Below are positions 40,755 through 55,817 of a stretch of 64,000 nucleotides of DNA, in pieces. Position 1 is the first letter of the stretch, and every line of letters starts with the position of its first letter. Both the position numbers and the translations under genes were made by a program. Below the pieces are notes generated by a model. The model had not been told where the DNA came from, did no database searches, and worked only from the letters and a program-made list of their open reading frames with translations. The stretch is from Trichoplax sp. H2 (lineage: Eukaryota > Placozoa > Uniplacotomia > Trichoplacea), in assembly GCA_003344405.1 (NCBI GenBank), contig NOWV01000209.1:1-64000 (forward strand), read 5' to 3'.

Positions 40755-41592
40755 ATCAAAATGATGACCTCATGATGAAGTAAAACTGTCTGATAAATGC
40801 CTGTATAAGTAAGGTTATACCGGTATTTGAAAGGAAATTCTTCGTGTCATGGACTATCGATACTTTACGGACCAGCATCTAAATGATGACCCCATGATGA
40901 AGTAAAACTGCCTGTATAAGTAACTGTATATGTAAGGTTATACCGGTGTTTGAAAGGAAATTCTTCGTGTCATGGACTATCGAAACTTTATCAACCAGCA
41001 TCAAAATGATGACCTCATGATGAAGTAAAACTGCCTGATAAATGCCTACAGTATGTAAGGTTATACCGGTGTTTGAAAGGAAATTCTTTGTGTCATGGAC
41101 TATCAATACTTTATGGACCAGCATCAAAATGATGGCCTCATGATGAACTAAAACTGCCTGTATAAGTTAGGTTATACCGGTGTTTGAAAGGAAATTCTTC
41201 GTGTTATGGACTATCAATACTTTATGGACCAGCATCAAAATAATGACCTCATGATGAAGTAAAACTGCCTGATAAATGCCTGTATATGTAAGGTTATACC
41301 GGTGTTTGAAAGGAAATTCTTCGTGTCATGGACTATCGATACTTTATGGACCAGCATCAAAAGAATGACCTCATGATGAAGTAAAACTGCCTGATAAATG
41401 CCTGTATAAGTAAGGTTATACCGGTGTTTGAAAGGAAATTCTTTGTGTTATGGACGATCGAAACTTTATCAACCAGCATCAAAATGATGGCCTCATGATA
41501 AACTAAAACTGCCTGTATAAGTAAGGTTATACCGGTGTTTGAAAGGAAATGCTTCGTGACATGGACTATCGATACGTTATCAACCAGCATCG
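40755..41592. repeat. ~122-bp minisatellite, 7 units
   Basis: Units start near 40761, 40883, 41006, 41129, 41240, 41362 and 41484 (period 122-123 bp, one of 111). Each contains ATGATGACCTCATGATGAAG, a GGTTATACCGGTGTTTGAAA block and TGGACTATCGATACTTTA. Units are highly similar, so the array is recent or homogenised. Because 123 is divisible by three, the minus strand carries accidental repeated frames (about 40879-41127 and 41357-41590). Confidence 0.95.
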
Positions 41593-41779
41593 ACTAGTGA
41601 TATAGTAGTCCTGTCTTCGTGCATTTAGCCGAAACTGCTGTTCCTGATGCATTAAAACTATTTCAGCTTTCAAGTAACTTTGTTGTCAAGCAATCGTAAG
41701 CTAGTCCGCCATTCTGACTGCAAGGTGAATACCTCCAATAAAGTGATACTGCATACAGTAGACCAAAGTATCAATATCA

Positions 41780-41910
41780 TGGTTCAAATAGAGTACTACT
41801 GTCTACTAGTGTACTGTACACTGTAGCTGTACAGTGTACTGTAGCTGTATATGGTCCGTTTGTTGTACTGTACACTATACACTGTACACTGTACTGCATA
41901 CTGTAAAAGA
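41780..41910. repeat. GTAC-palindrome cluster
   Basis: Dense runs of TGTACTGTACACTGTA, CTGTACAGTGTACTGTA and similar words, built on the near-palindrome TACTGTACAGTA. The same vocabulary recurs at 42840-42960, 51840-53000 and 61995-62090. The translation is Tyr/Ser/Val/Thr-rich junk in several frames. Confidence 0.8.
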
Positions 41911-42060
41911 GAGCCGAAATGACATGGCGTCTGTTGGCCACAGAGTTGATCCAGCTGATAGCGATATTGTATTGGCAAGGACTACTCAATGTCTTTTTTC
42001 ATCATTTTCATACTACAGGAATGACTTGATTTAATATACGGTATTCCTGACGGTCAAACG

Positions 42061-42550
42061 GATTCACTGTAGGGCGAAATAGGCTGATTTTAGTATGAAA
42101 ACTCTGAAGAATGAAATCAAGTAATCCTCGACTAGCGCTCTGCTGGCTCTATACAGACTGACGGCGAGACGGACCTACCCAGGACTAGACTCAGTATCGC
42201 CAAAGAGTGCTATCCACCCGTGTACACTGAATAGACTGTTGTCCAACTGTAAATGGTGTACTGTACGTTGTAGAGGTCATTTTGTTATCTACAACATAAG
42301 TAGGGATTCACTGTATGACGAAATAGGCTGATTTTAATATGAAAACTCTGAAAAATGAAATCAAGTAGTCCTCGACTAGCGCTCTGCTGGCTCTATACAG
42401 ACTGACAGCGAGACAGACCTATCCAGGACTGGACACAGTATCGCCAAAGAGTGCTATCAGCCGTGTACAGTACACTGAGTAGACTGTTGTCCAACTGTCA
42501 ATAGTGTCCAGGTCACTTTGTTGTCTACAACATGAGTAACACCATCTTAA
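42061..42550. repeat. ~244-bp tandem duplication
   Basis: 42061-42302 and 42305-42540 are close copies. Shared blocks include GATTCACTGTA, GAAATAGGCTGATTTTA, TCCTCGACTAGCGCTCTGCT and CAGTATCGCCAAAGAGTGCT. The unit is more GC-rich than the rest of the window. Confidence 0.9.
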
Positions 42551-42708
42551 CACTTTTGCTGGGTGCTGTGTTGTTGATTGCGCACTGTAGCAACGGCCTG
42601 TACCAATACCCACCCCGCACTCCAGGAGTCTACCAATCATAATAAATATTAAATGCAAACTTTAAAGAAGGGTATATCATTCATTTTCCGGGTAATTTTC
42701 CCCTACTA

Positions 42709-42806
42709 ATAATAATAATAATAATACACTTGTACAATGGACAACTGTATCAATGTACAGTGAGTAATAGGCGCACCATCCTACCATCCATCCATCCATC
42801 CATCCA
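42709..42806. repeat. Microsatellites (AAT)n and (CATC)n
   Basis: A short AAT run lies at about 42709-42725 and a CATC run at about 42784-42806. Confidence 0.85.
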
Positions 42807-42839
42807 GCAACACGCCAAGGCTGACGCAACAACTCAGTC

Positions 42840-42985
42840 GTCCACCATGACAGGACGTAGAGTACTGTAGTGGACAAGTGTAGTATCGTATTGGACAACA
42901 TGTCCAGTACTGTACAAATGTACTGTAGTACTGTACAAGTGTACTGTAGTGGACGAGTGTAGTATCGTAGTGGACAACATTGGGA
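42840..42985. repeat. GTAC-palindrome cluster 5' of JAZF1
   Basis: GTACTGTAGTGGACAAGTGT and GTACTGTAGTGGACGAGTGT form a local duplication (about 42872 and 42946), with GTACTGTACAAATGTACTGT between. It ends about 440 bp before the JAZF1 start codon. Confidence 0.75.
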
Positions 42986-43427
42986 CAGGAGCGTTAGGGC
43001 CCGTTGGAGAAGATTGCTTCCTCCATCAACTTATTTCTTCTCTTCAGTCAATCCCCTTCAAAGTGGTAGACTGCTATTGATTTCAACGAGTGGCTATCAC
43101 CATCCCTAATTGAACGATACCCTTTTTAGCACTACAAGTGGACAAAACAGTCTGGTTGGATTGCTTATTTTTCTAGCCCACAACAGTACTACACTACTGT
43201 TGACTAGTGTCGCTCAGTTAGGGTGACCGTCGTGGTGGTCACATCCAACGCGTCAACAACAGTCGACTTGACGCTGACTTGATTGTCCATTCTGGTAGAG
43301 CCGCCATCATCCGCAGCAAGATTCTCCCATTTCAAGGATTGATTTAGGATCAAAAAAGGATCCAATTTAATCGTTACCCTTATTCCTTTTTATGCAGTAC
43401 ATGATTGAATGACTATTGCATGAGTTG

Positions 43428-44288
43428 ATGGTCATGGCAGCGTTTTATTCTTATTCGTGTTTATGGAAAAATTGCGGTAAAAGTTTTACTTGCTTAGAAG
43501 ACTTGATCGAACATGTTGAAGATGTCCATGTTGAGAAAGATGCTGCTCCAATGGAGAAATTAGACAATTTATCGCCACCAGCGTTAGCTTTAAGCCATAT
43601 TTTGCGTTTTTTTACTGAAGCAGCTCGCCAAGTACGACGCAAGCAATTAGCCCAATTAGCTGCTCAAAACACCAACAAAAGTAGCCAAGTTAGCGATAAA
43701 GGACGCCATGTTAGTAGTCCAGCAAGTGGTAGCCATCACAACTTAACTTTCTCTTCCGATACTACGGCTACAACCACCAGTACATCCGCTACTTTAACAC
43801 CAACACAGGTTCATATCAGTAAATCCAGTGTTAGTAACACGGCTACAAGTGGCAGTAGCAATACGACCAGTGGCAATAACAGCCATATCAAAACAACCAG
43901 CAGTAATAGTATCATCAATCATGATTTAATTAGTGATGGCAGTGACAGCGATGAATCTTGGACAACCAATGAAACATTCTCCAGTGATGCTATTCTCAGT
44001 ATGATGGCAACCGATGAAGGCTTAGAGAAACCTTTTGCTTGCCCTGTCCCTGGTTGTAATAAGCGTTATAAAAATGTCAATGGGATGAAATATCATGCTA
44101 AAAATGGCCATAAAAAAGAAATTCGCGTCAGAAAAGCTTACCGTTGTACCTGTAAGAAATCCTACCGATCGGCTATGGCTTTAAAAAAGCATTGCACTAA
44201 AGTTCATCATGGTAATCCCAGTGGTGGACTACCAGAACCTGTACGCTCTTTGGAGATTGATTTAATTGCTAATTCTACAGTTCAGTAA
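43428..44288 (+). CDS. JAZF1: JAZF1 zinc-finger protein, single exon
   Basis: Nuclear C2H2 zinc-finger protein. JAZF1 is known as a transcriptional co-regulator and a NuA4/TIP60-associated factor. The 286-aa product shows an N-terminal finger (CLWKNCGKSF with LEDLIEHVEDVH), a conserved ALSHILRFFTEAARQ helix, a Ser/Thr/Asn-rich linker, the family signature SDSDESWTT, then a C2H2 finger (FACPVPGCNKRYKNVNG, KYHAKNGH) and a last finger with CTCKKSYRS and HCTKVHH. Human JAZF1 is 243 aa; the extra length is in the Ser/Thr linker. The first in-frame ATG is 43428, since an in-frame TGA lies at about 43410. MVMAAF or a second Met six bases on are equally possible starts. The coding region has no intron, unlike every neighbour. 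AATAAA at 45356-45361 is a possible poly(A) site. Confidence 0.95.
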   Translation: MVMAAFYSYSCLWKNCGKSFTCLEDLIEHVEDVHVEKDAAPMEKLDNLSPPALALSHILRFFTEAARQVRRKQLAQLAAQNTNKSSQVSDKGRHVSSPASGSHHNLTFSSDTTATTTSTSATLTPTQVHISKSSVSNTATSGSSNTTSGNNSHIKTTSSNSIINHDLISDGSDSDESWTTNETFSSDAILSMMATDEGLEKPFACPVPGCNKRYKNVNGMKYHAKNGHKKEIRVRKAYRCTCKKSYRSAMALKKHCTKVHHGNPSGGLPEPVRSLEIDLIANSTVQ

Positions 44289-46922
44289 AACTTCCATCTT
44301 GGACTATGGTCATATCATGTTGAGAAGATACGCGTACATTCAATGTTGATACTCGTTCAATGGCGCTAACAATTACAATGACTATCTTTCAAATTGGATG
44401 CTACTCATGTCAAAGAAAGCTCCAACATGAAATAACATGCCATCGCTTTAAGAAGTTGAAAACATTGCAACATTTACCTGAACTCCAACAATTTATTCAA
44501 CACTGATAACATAAAAATTAAATTCGCCTCAATTCTATACTGTACAATGCGGCGTTTACGGTACTATTATCTTACCACTAGCATGATTCCAACACAGTTG
44601 CCTCGTATTATAATTATCGGCAAACACAAAAGTCCACTAGTCTTTCTGCATCCATCAGTAATATTCAAATCGACATAGAATCACCTACTTGCCATTCTCG
44701 TCAATGTTGTCATCACAGTTGGCGTTGCCTTTAACCTTTCAAATTCTAATTGGAATAACTCGTGCAGACCACAAAATCTACAAATGCCTCCAAATATCTA
44801 TCCATCAGTGCTGTTGCACCACAAACATTGTTTCACCCTTTTGTATATACTGTATGTAAATGTATAATTTCAGTTTATCTAAAATATTCTTATGTTGCTC
44901 GTTTCACAATATCGTAAACAATTCTACCTACCATTTACTTCTCTGCTACCTTTTCTACGGATTTTGAGCAAATGATAGTTCATTTGTAATTATTGATAGC
45001 TATCGGAATAGTCTACGCTTTAGACATCATAGGCTGTACAATTTTTCTCCTATTGATCTTTATTTTCAGCTATGCGTATCTAACGCGATTGTAGTCATGA
45101 TATGTGCTAGGATGTAGTCCTTGCACATAGTCTATATGCCAGCGGTTGTTATTGTTACATACTTAAAAAGATTTACTTGAACTAATTCAACTCATATGCA
45201 TATGCGTATGATGATATTTATTAAGAATACATACTCAAATTCACCTCCTTTTACTGTTAGACTATCAATCGCTATGATTTCAGTTACTGCCGGCTAGAAA
45301 ACAATTTGGTAATCTGGTATATAATACCATAAGATTATATTGTCCCCAGACTTTCAATAAAAAGTCCTGCGTCTCTATGTAACTTAATAAAAACTACAAT
45401 GCTGTACCACATTATTATAGAATATCCATATAATGTTTCCGGAAAGGTTATTAAAGACTAGGCGGAATAAGAATTGTTGTTTTAGATAACATGTATAGGA
45501 AGACATACTTATTGGCTAGCCTTACGACTACTTGTCTACTATTTAATACTGTAATTGACTTCTAATCATCTTCGAATGTAAGATAACTGACAACATAAAT
45601 AAATACGTCATCCATCATCATTTTCATTCACAATCAGTATCTTAATTGGATAAACTTGAAACTTGAATAGACTAAATTGATGGACTATACAATGATTTTA
45701 ATCGACCTCTTTTTGACTCCGATATGCAGTGTATCGGATCCGCTGGCAAGTTTCCCATGTTGTAGTCATCACGTCCATAATTAATATCTGATCGCATATT
45801 GTACGCTACATATTTGATACCGCTAATAATGCCATTTTATAATTAAGGCGTACATCGTCATTACGTTTATGGTTTGTTAGTGACTAGCTAATTAGGGTCT
45901 TGTTTGATAAATACAATATTAAATTACTGTATAAATAGCGATATACTTACATTACATGTTTAAACTGATCCTTATACTTTATGATTGTGCTTGTAATAAG
46001 AAATCAGGACCTGTCAATACTTCCGTCAGTGGGAAGCATGTTCGGATATTACTATACTTGGAATTGGTAATTTGTCTTGATGCAACCAAAAACTTCATTG
46101 CGTGATATAGTAAACATTAAAAATAAAGCATCAAGTTGTTTTTTTCAGATATAAATTTATGAATGACACTGTATGTAGAGTATAAGAAAAATGAATTGCT
46201 TATAAGTTAAAGATTATCAACATTTTCAAATTAATCCATTCCCTGGCCTAGATCCGCAACAATTAATTATAATTGACGGTGTTCAAGTTATAAAAGTTGA
46301 TGTACAGGCCTGAAGTACTTGCAGGATTAGAAATGATAACTTAAAATCAATCGTCGTCGTTATCGCTACACCTTAATCATACTACAGCTTTCAAATGCTA
46401 ACCAGTTATTACAGCAACGTAACGCAATGCAATAATATAAGTAAATCTTCGAATTAGCACCACTTGCGCTAGTAAATTCGAAAAAAATTACAATATTTGC
46501 TCTAAATTGAATTTGCATTGGTTCAAGCTTTTTCTATAATAATTTGATAAATACTTTCACATTCGTATTTGTCAAAGTTTAAGTGATAACGAATATATCT
46601 CTAGTCGAACTTTTGGATCGTTAGACACAAGTATAATACAATGTAGTAGTACAGCTTGGTAAACTCTCTGCTTCTGTAATCATAATGGAGTTTATGCCAG
46701 AAATTAGGTTTATTTATTACGAGATTTTTCCAACTAGTGATTTATCACTTTACAAATTAGTTTTCGACAATAATAAAACCCCTGGATTACATTTCAATTT
46801 AAAGATAATCTACTCCAGCGTCCAATGAAAATATTACATCAGAGGTCATAGTGTTGATGTATTAATTCTCTTTTAATTGATCCAAACACAAATTTTAAGC
46901 GTCAGTCCACAAACCTAAGGTT
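44289..46922. other. Intergenic / JAZF1 3' region, nothing recognised
   Basis: Convergent spacer between JAZF1 (+) and AGPS (-). It probably holds the JAZF1 3' UTR (AATAAA at 45356-45361). On the minus strand, AATAAA near 46709-46714 is a candidate AGPS poly(A) signal. No further coding exons were seen. Confidence 0.5.
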
Positions 46923-51458
<4,536 letters not shown>

Positions 51459-51829
51459 ATTTATCTATTCTTAACGGTCTGAATAAGTTATTATGATTGT
51501 AATCAAAATTGGAGAAGATTAAAGCTTTGGGTGCTATGCGATGAAGCTTCCAATAGACTTGGCAGAAGATTGCTTGGATACCTTGCTTAATTAATGAAGG
51601 AAGCAACTGGTTGTGTGGTTGGATAGCAATCGCTACTGCATTCAAGTGACTGATTTCTCTGCCACTTTGCACGTTTAGCCAGCAGGTTTCTATGGACAAC
51701 ACCTGCAGCCGCGCCCTTGGGGTTATGGGGTTCACAACGGCTCACCATTGTCACGAGTCACACTGTAGCATTGTGAATGGCCACAGGTCACACCATAGCC
51801 TAGTGTCATGCGATTTGTATGCGACGCTT

Positions 51830-53045
51830 GTACGGTTTGGTCGTGCGGTACAATGCCTGCCGTACAGTGTACAGTACAATTCGTCTACAGTACTTTACCC
51901 TGTGTACAGTAGTCTTGCATACAGTACGGTACTGTAGTCTTGCTTACAGTGTGTACAGTACTGTACAATACATGTACTCTAGTACAGGACTTTGGCTACT
52001 GTAGCATACCAAACTGCAGGCGTGAAGTGTGCTCGTGCCCACAACTGGCTCACGTTACTTTACCCTGTGTGCTGTACTGTAGTCTTGCTTACCGTGTACA
52101 GTCCATCTACTGTAGTCCAGTACAGGACTTTGGCTACTGTACTGTACACTGTACTGTACTGTATAGTACTGTAATACAGGTCTGGTCTAACTACAGTACT
52201 GTATCCTGTAAGCCCTGTAACATACCAAACTGCAGGCGTGCAGTGTGCTCGTGCGCACAACTGGCCCACGTTCCTTTACGGTCTTTACCTTATACTGTAC
52301 AGTACAGTACAAGTCTGTACTGTACCGTAGCCTTGCTTACAGTGTACTGTACTGTACTGTACAGTCCATGTACTGTAGTACTGTACAGAACTTTGGCTGC
52401 GGACAGTACTGTACTGTAGCATTCCAAACTGCTGTACAGTGTACAGTACAATTCGCCTACAGTACTTTACCCTGTGTACAGTACAGTACAGTACAGTACA
52501 GTAGTCTTGCTTACAGTGTACAGTACAGTACAGTACTGTACAGTACATGTACTCTAGTACAGGACTTTGGCTACTGTAGCATACCAAACTGCAGGCGTGA
52601 AGTGTACTCGTGCCCACAACTGGCTCACGTTACTTTACCCTGTGTGATGTACAGTACTGTACTGTAGTCTTGCTTACCGTGTACAGTCCATCTACTGTAG
52701 TACAGTACTGTACAGGACTTTGGCTACTGTACTGTACACTGTACTGTACAGTACTGTAATACAGGTCTGGTCTAACTACAGTACTGTATGCTGTAAGCCC
52801 TGTAACATACCAAACTGCAGGCGTGCAGTGTGCTCGTGCGCACAACTGGCCCACGTTCCTTTACGGTCTTTACCTTGTACTGTACAGTACAAGTCTGTAC
52901 CGTAGCCTTGCTTACAGTGTACAGTCCATGTACTGTAGTACTGTACAGAACTTTGGCTGCGGACAGTACTGTACTGTACTGTAGCATTCCAAACTGCAAG
53001 CATGAAGTGTGCTCGTGCGCACAACTAGCCCACGTTACCATCAAC
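51830..53045. repeat. Composite GTAC-rich satellite, ~580-bp higher-order units
   Basis: Two large units of about 570-585 bp can be aligned: GGACTTTGGCTACTGTAGCA near 51987 and 52562, and CAGGTCTGGTCTAACTACAG near 52177 and 52762. Inside each, a ~200-290-bp subunit ends in CATACCAAACTGCAGGCGTG plus CACAACTGGCTCACGTT-type words; related ends occur near 52010, 52210, 52420, 52583, 52806 and 52985. The spacer between subunits is nearly pure TACTGTAC/GTACAGTAC. It lies between the divergent starts of AGPS (51458) and the candidate ATXN7L3 exon 1 (53461). Confidence 0.9.
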
Positions 53046-53460
53046 ACTTCAAACTCATTCACCTTGTAATGCTTGATATTATTTTGGACGGTAGACTCGA
53101 CCCGCAGAGTCAGTCATGATTGATTGATACGAGTAAGAACTCTTCAGCTTGATACAGTCGCTGTTGCCTACAGCTTGATACCGAGATTAGGCGGTAGATT
53201 TGCACAGTCGCACAAGAGGAGTCAAGACTGGTACGACACACTGTGGGTGTCAGTGGTAGTGGCGTCATACGTCGGTAGCACGTCTTGACGGTTGCTTCAA
53301 TTTGGATTCCAGCAGTCCTTTGCTCAATCCGCCATTGGACTGGAATTTCAGTGGCCATTGGCATTCCAATTGGATAGCAGTGATTGCAACTACTGTCGAA
53401 TTCTTCAGCTATCGTGAAATCTCTTTGAACAAAATGTAATTATTCGTTCCATTGAAAATT

Positions 53461-53486
53461 ATGGCAGAAGATTCGTATCCACTTAG
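53461..53486 (+). CDS. Candidate first coding exon of ATXN7L3
   Basis: ATG at 53461 reads MAEDSYPL and meets a perfect donor (AG|GTAAGT) at 53487, in phase 2. Position and orientation suit an ATXN7L3 5' exon. However, the next recognised exon (55818) starts in phase 0, so one further small exon of length 1 mod 3 would be needed, or this is a 5' exon of something else. Confidence 0.35.
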
Positions 53487-54403
53487 GTAAGTGGTCACTT
53501 TTTATCCATAGGCTCAAAACATTTTAACCATTTCATTGATTAAACGATCACTGCTTGACCATTACCGTCTATGACGAGAAGAAATGACAGTGGTTGATAT
53601 GCTGCTATCATATCAATGGCATACGTAGGTTATATTCAATCATCCAATTCATTCACTTCAATGTGGTGGATAAAATAAGGCAGAGCGTTGTTATCCCACT
53701 GCTTAGTCATTGAAATGGCCCAACAAGTTGATCGATAGTGCTACAGACGATGGAAATGGATTGCGTCCTTTCATCATGGTATGCAATCTTGCATGGCTTG
53801 AGACGGTGGTCATAACATACCATTTCAACTAGGCGATTTGCATTGCTTTTGAAAAAAGGATCAATCACCAGCTACTTTTCCTTCTACCTTATAGAATAGC
53901 ACGCATTCAACCACAATATTTCAAACGTTTCGTTAGTAACTGAATCAACAATCAAGTCGACTTTCAAACAACGCTACATGCAAGCCTAGTACCAGCAGGT
54001 TGTTAGCCTAGATGGGTGGGTTTGGGGTCAACAATCCATTGATTTTCATCTTGCCTACATCACCAATCATCATGACCAAGACTATCGTTCAATGATAGAC
54101 TAGATTGTCTTACCATTCTTTCTACTGATGAAATCAGTTAGGCACGATACTGCTATTCATTACAATAACAGTAGGACTGCCGGATCATTTCGCGCATAAT
54201 ACACACTCCAAACAATAGTTCAACTTCTTGCCCAAGTACTCAATAACAATTACCATGGTAATATCGGCTCATCATACGCGCCTTGAAAGATGAATCACAA
54301 CTACAAAAATGCCTATCGTAAAGGATACCATCCAGGCATTTGCGATTGTATCCAGTTTACACTTGGACAAATGACGGCTATGCATCTCCTAGCGTTAGAA
54401 TAC

Positions 54404-54685
54404 TCAATCAGCCAATATGTTAGTTTGCACGGTAACACATTTGATGCCGTTGGATGCCTGCAATGACTGATGTAATTCGATAGAGGAATTGTAGAAACGC
54501 TCCATTGCCCCTTGCAAAAACAATTTAACTCTATTTTTATGAACTAGCGTGTTACAATTGAATTTGAATTTGATCATCTTGATATGAGTAGCAGGCGATA
54601 CGTAGGGTAAGCCAATAAACTCCTTTTCCCATGCTTGATTGCTAGCTTTCTCACTGGATTCATAATCATCAAATGCTAGTTTCAT
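54404..54685 (-). CDS. Unrecognised 93-aa open frame, antisense
   Basis: A minus-strand frame starts MKLAFDDYESSEKASNQAWE and ends at a stop at 54404. Amino-acid use is balanced and not repeat-like (KMIKFKFNCNTLVHKNRVKL), so it may be a real exon. A TTCTAG acceptor sits just upstream of the Met, but no phase-compatible donor was found in the preceding 54770-55362 model. No family was recognised. It lies in the 5' region of ATXN7L3 on the other strand. Confidence 0.3.
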   Translation of the reverse strand: MKLAFDDYESSEKASNQAWEKEFIGLPYVSPATHIKMIKFKFNCNTLVHKNRVKLFLQGAMERFYNSSIELHQSLQASNGIKCVTVQTNILAD

Positions 54686-54769
54686 TTCTAGAATGGAATA
54701 TCATGTTGCAGTTTTTTTACATTCAATTTTCTCAACAGTAAAATTATCCTTTATTCCACACTAACAATT

Positions 54770-55362
54770 TTACTTCCTAATTGATTTTAATTCATAGGCT
54801 AGATAGCAGTCAACAAGCCTCATCAAGGTGTAACGATCATAATGAGCTACGAAATATGACCGGTGACCAGGTAACCAAACTGTGCTAATAGAAATCAAGG
54901 ACTGGGATTGTTTACCGGCTAAAGTAAATTCATTGCCATCAACTATATTTAGTAAATGACCTGATATTGACGGTATGCTAGATACTGTAATATCATTCCT
55001 GCCATGGGCAATATGCATAATTTTTGCCGTATGGTCAATTGCATACTAGCGTAACTGATATTTTTCAACGTCTGCTTGTAAATCAATTGAATAATTAATT
55101 TGTATAAAGTGATTGCATTATCGTGAAAGGAATGCTAGTACCCTATATCGTAATATTAATTATTACTTCGTTCTGAAGTTATTACGTTGCATTGCCAAGT
55201 TAGTCTGTGGATGAGTTGGCTAGCTCATCGCCAGCTTTCTTTTACATGGCCTTGCAGTAGCCAATCACAGATACGACTCACCATGACGGCCTTTGCGAAT
55301 GTACCTTTAGCAAAAGTTACTGGCTGCCACACAAATTGCACTGTTATGAAATTGCCTATCAT
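54770..55362 (-). CDS. Unrecognised two-exon gene model, antisense, 118 aa
   Basis: Exon 1 (55362-55282) starts MIGNFITVQFVWQPVTFAKG and ends ATG|GTGAGT in phase 0. Exon 2 (55045-54770) follows CTAG in phase 0, runs YAIDHTAKIMHIAHGRNDIT, later VWLPGHRSYFVAHYDRYTLM, and stops at 54770. The frame stays open over 119 codons with a sensible intron, which favours real coding. No signal peptide, membrane helix or known motif was seen, and no function is proposed. It would be nested on the opposite strand between the candidate exon 1 and exon 55818 of ATXN7L3. Confidence 0.4.
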
Positions 55363-55817
55363 TCTTACAATTCTGTGTAATGCCAATAATCCAAAATAAC
55401 TTATAAATTACTTTTCCTACATTAAGAATGAAATCTTATACACTGCAAAGATGAAATATTGCATGCGTTATCTTTCTTGACAGCATCACTTACTGTAAAT
55501 ACCCTTCTCTATCAGTGGATATAGATTTAGGATATTAGGTTTTATGACTACAATTAATCATGCTAACTAATCAATATTTATCAAAGGAAATAGCAGTTAA
55601 TCCATCCTTAATACAAAAGATGCTTGTTTATTCTACTCACAATCGCCAATGTTATAAATATACCTGACCATGCTAAGAAAGATAGATTTTACTATTAAGT
55701 TAAAAATAGCCGCAACCCAGCAGCTCTTCAACTTAATAACACACATTAACCACTAATTCTAGTGTCGATATTTTAAGCTTAGCAATATACTAACGTATAT
55801 ATGCATACCCTAACTAG

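Noticed and set aside
40879-41590. Minus-strand frames with 41-aa internal repeats
   Set aside because: They exist only because the minisatellite period is near 123 bp. One unit of 111 bp and unit-to-unit indels are not frame-selected overall.
40755-41592. CRISPR-like regular repeats
   Set aside because: The whole unit is repeated with no unique spacers, and the DNA is eukaryotic. It is a minisatellite.
43451-43642. 63-aa minus-strand frame
   Set aside because: It is antisense to the JAZF1 coding region, whose + strand reading is clearly conserved.
51692-53069. Many overlapping frames of 60-159 aa on both strands
   Set aside because: They are translations of GTACTGTAC-type repeats (strings of Tyr, Ser, Thr, Val, Cys) open in several frames at once, with no domain or splice support.
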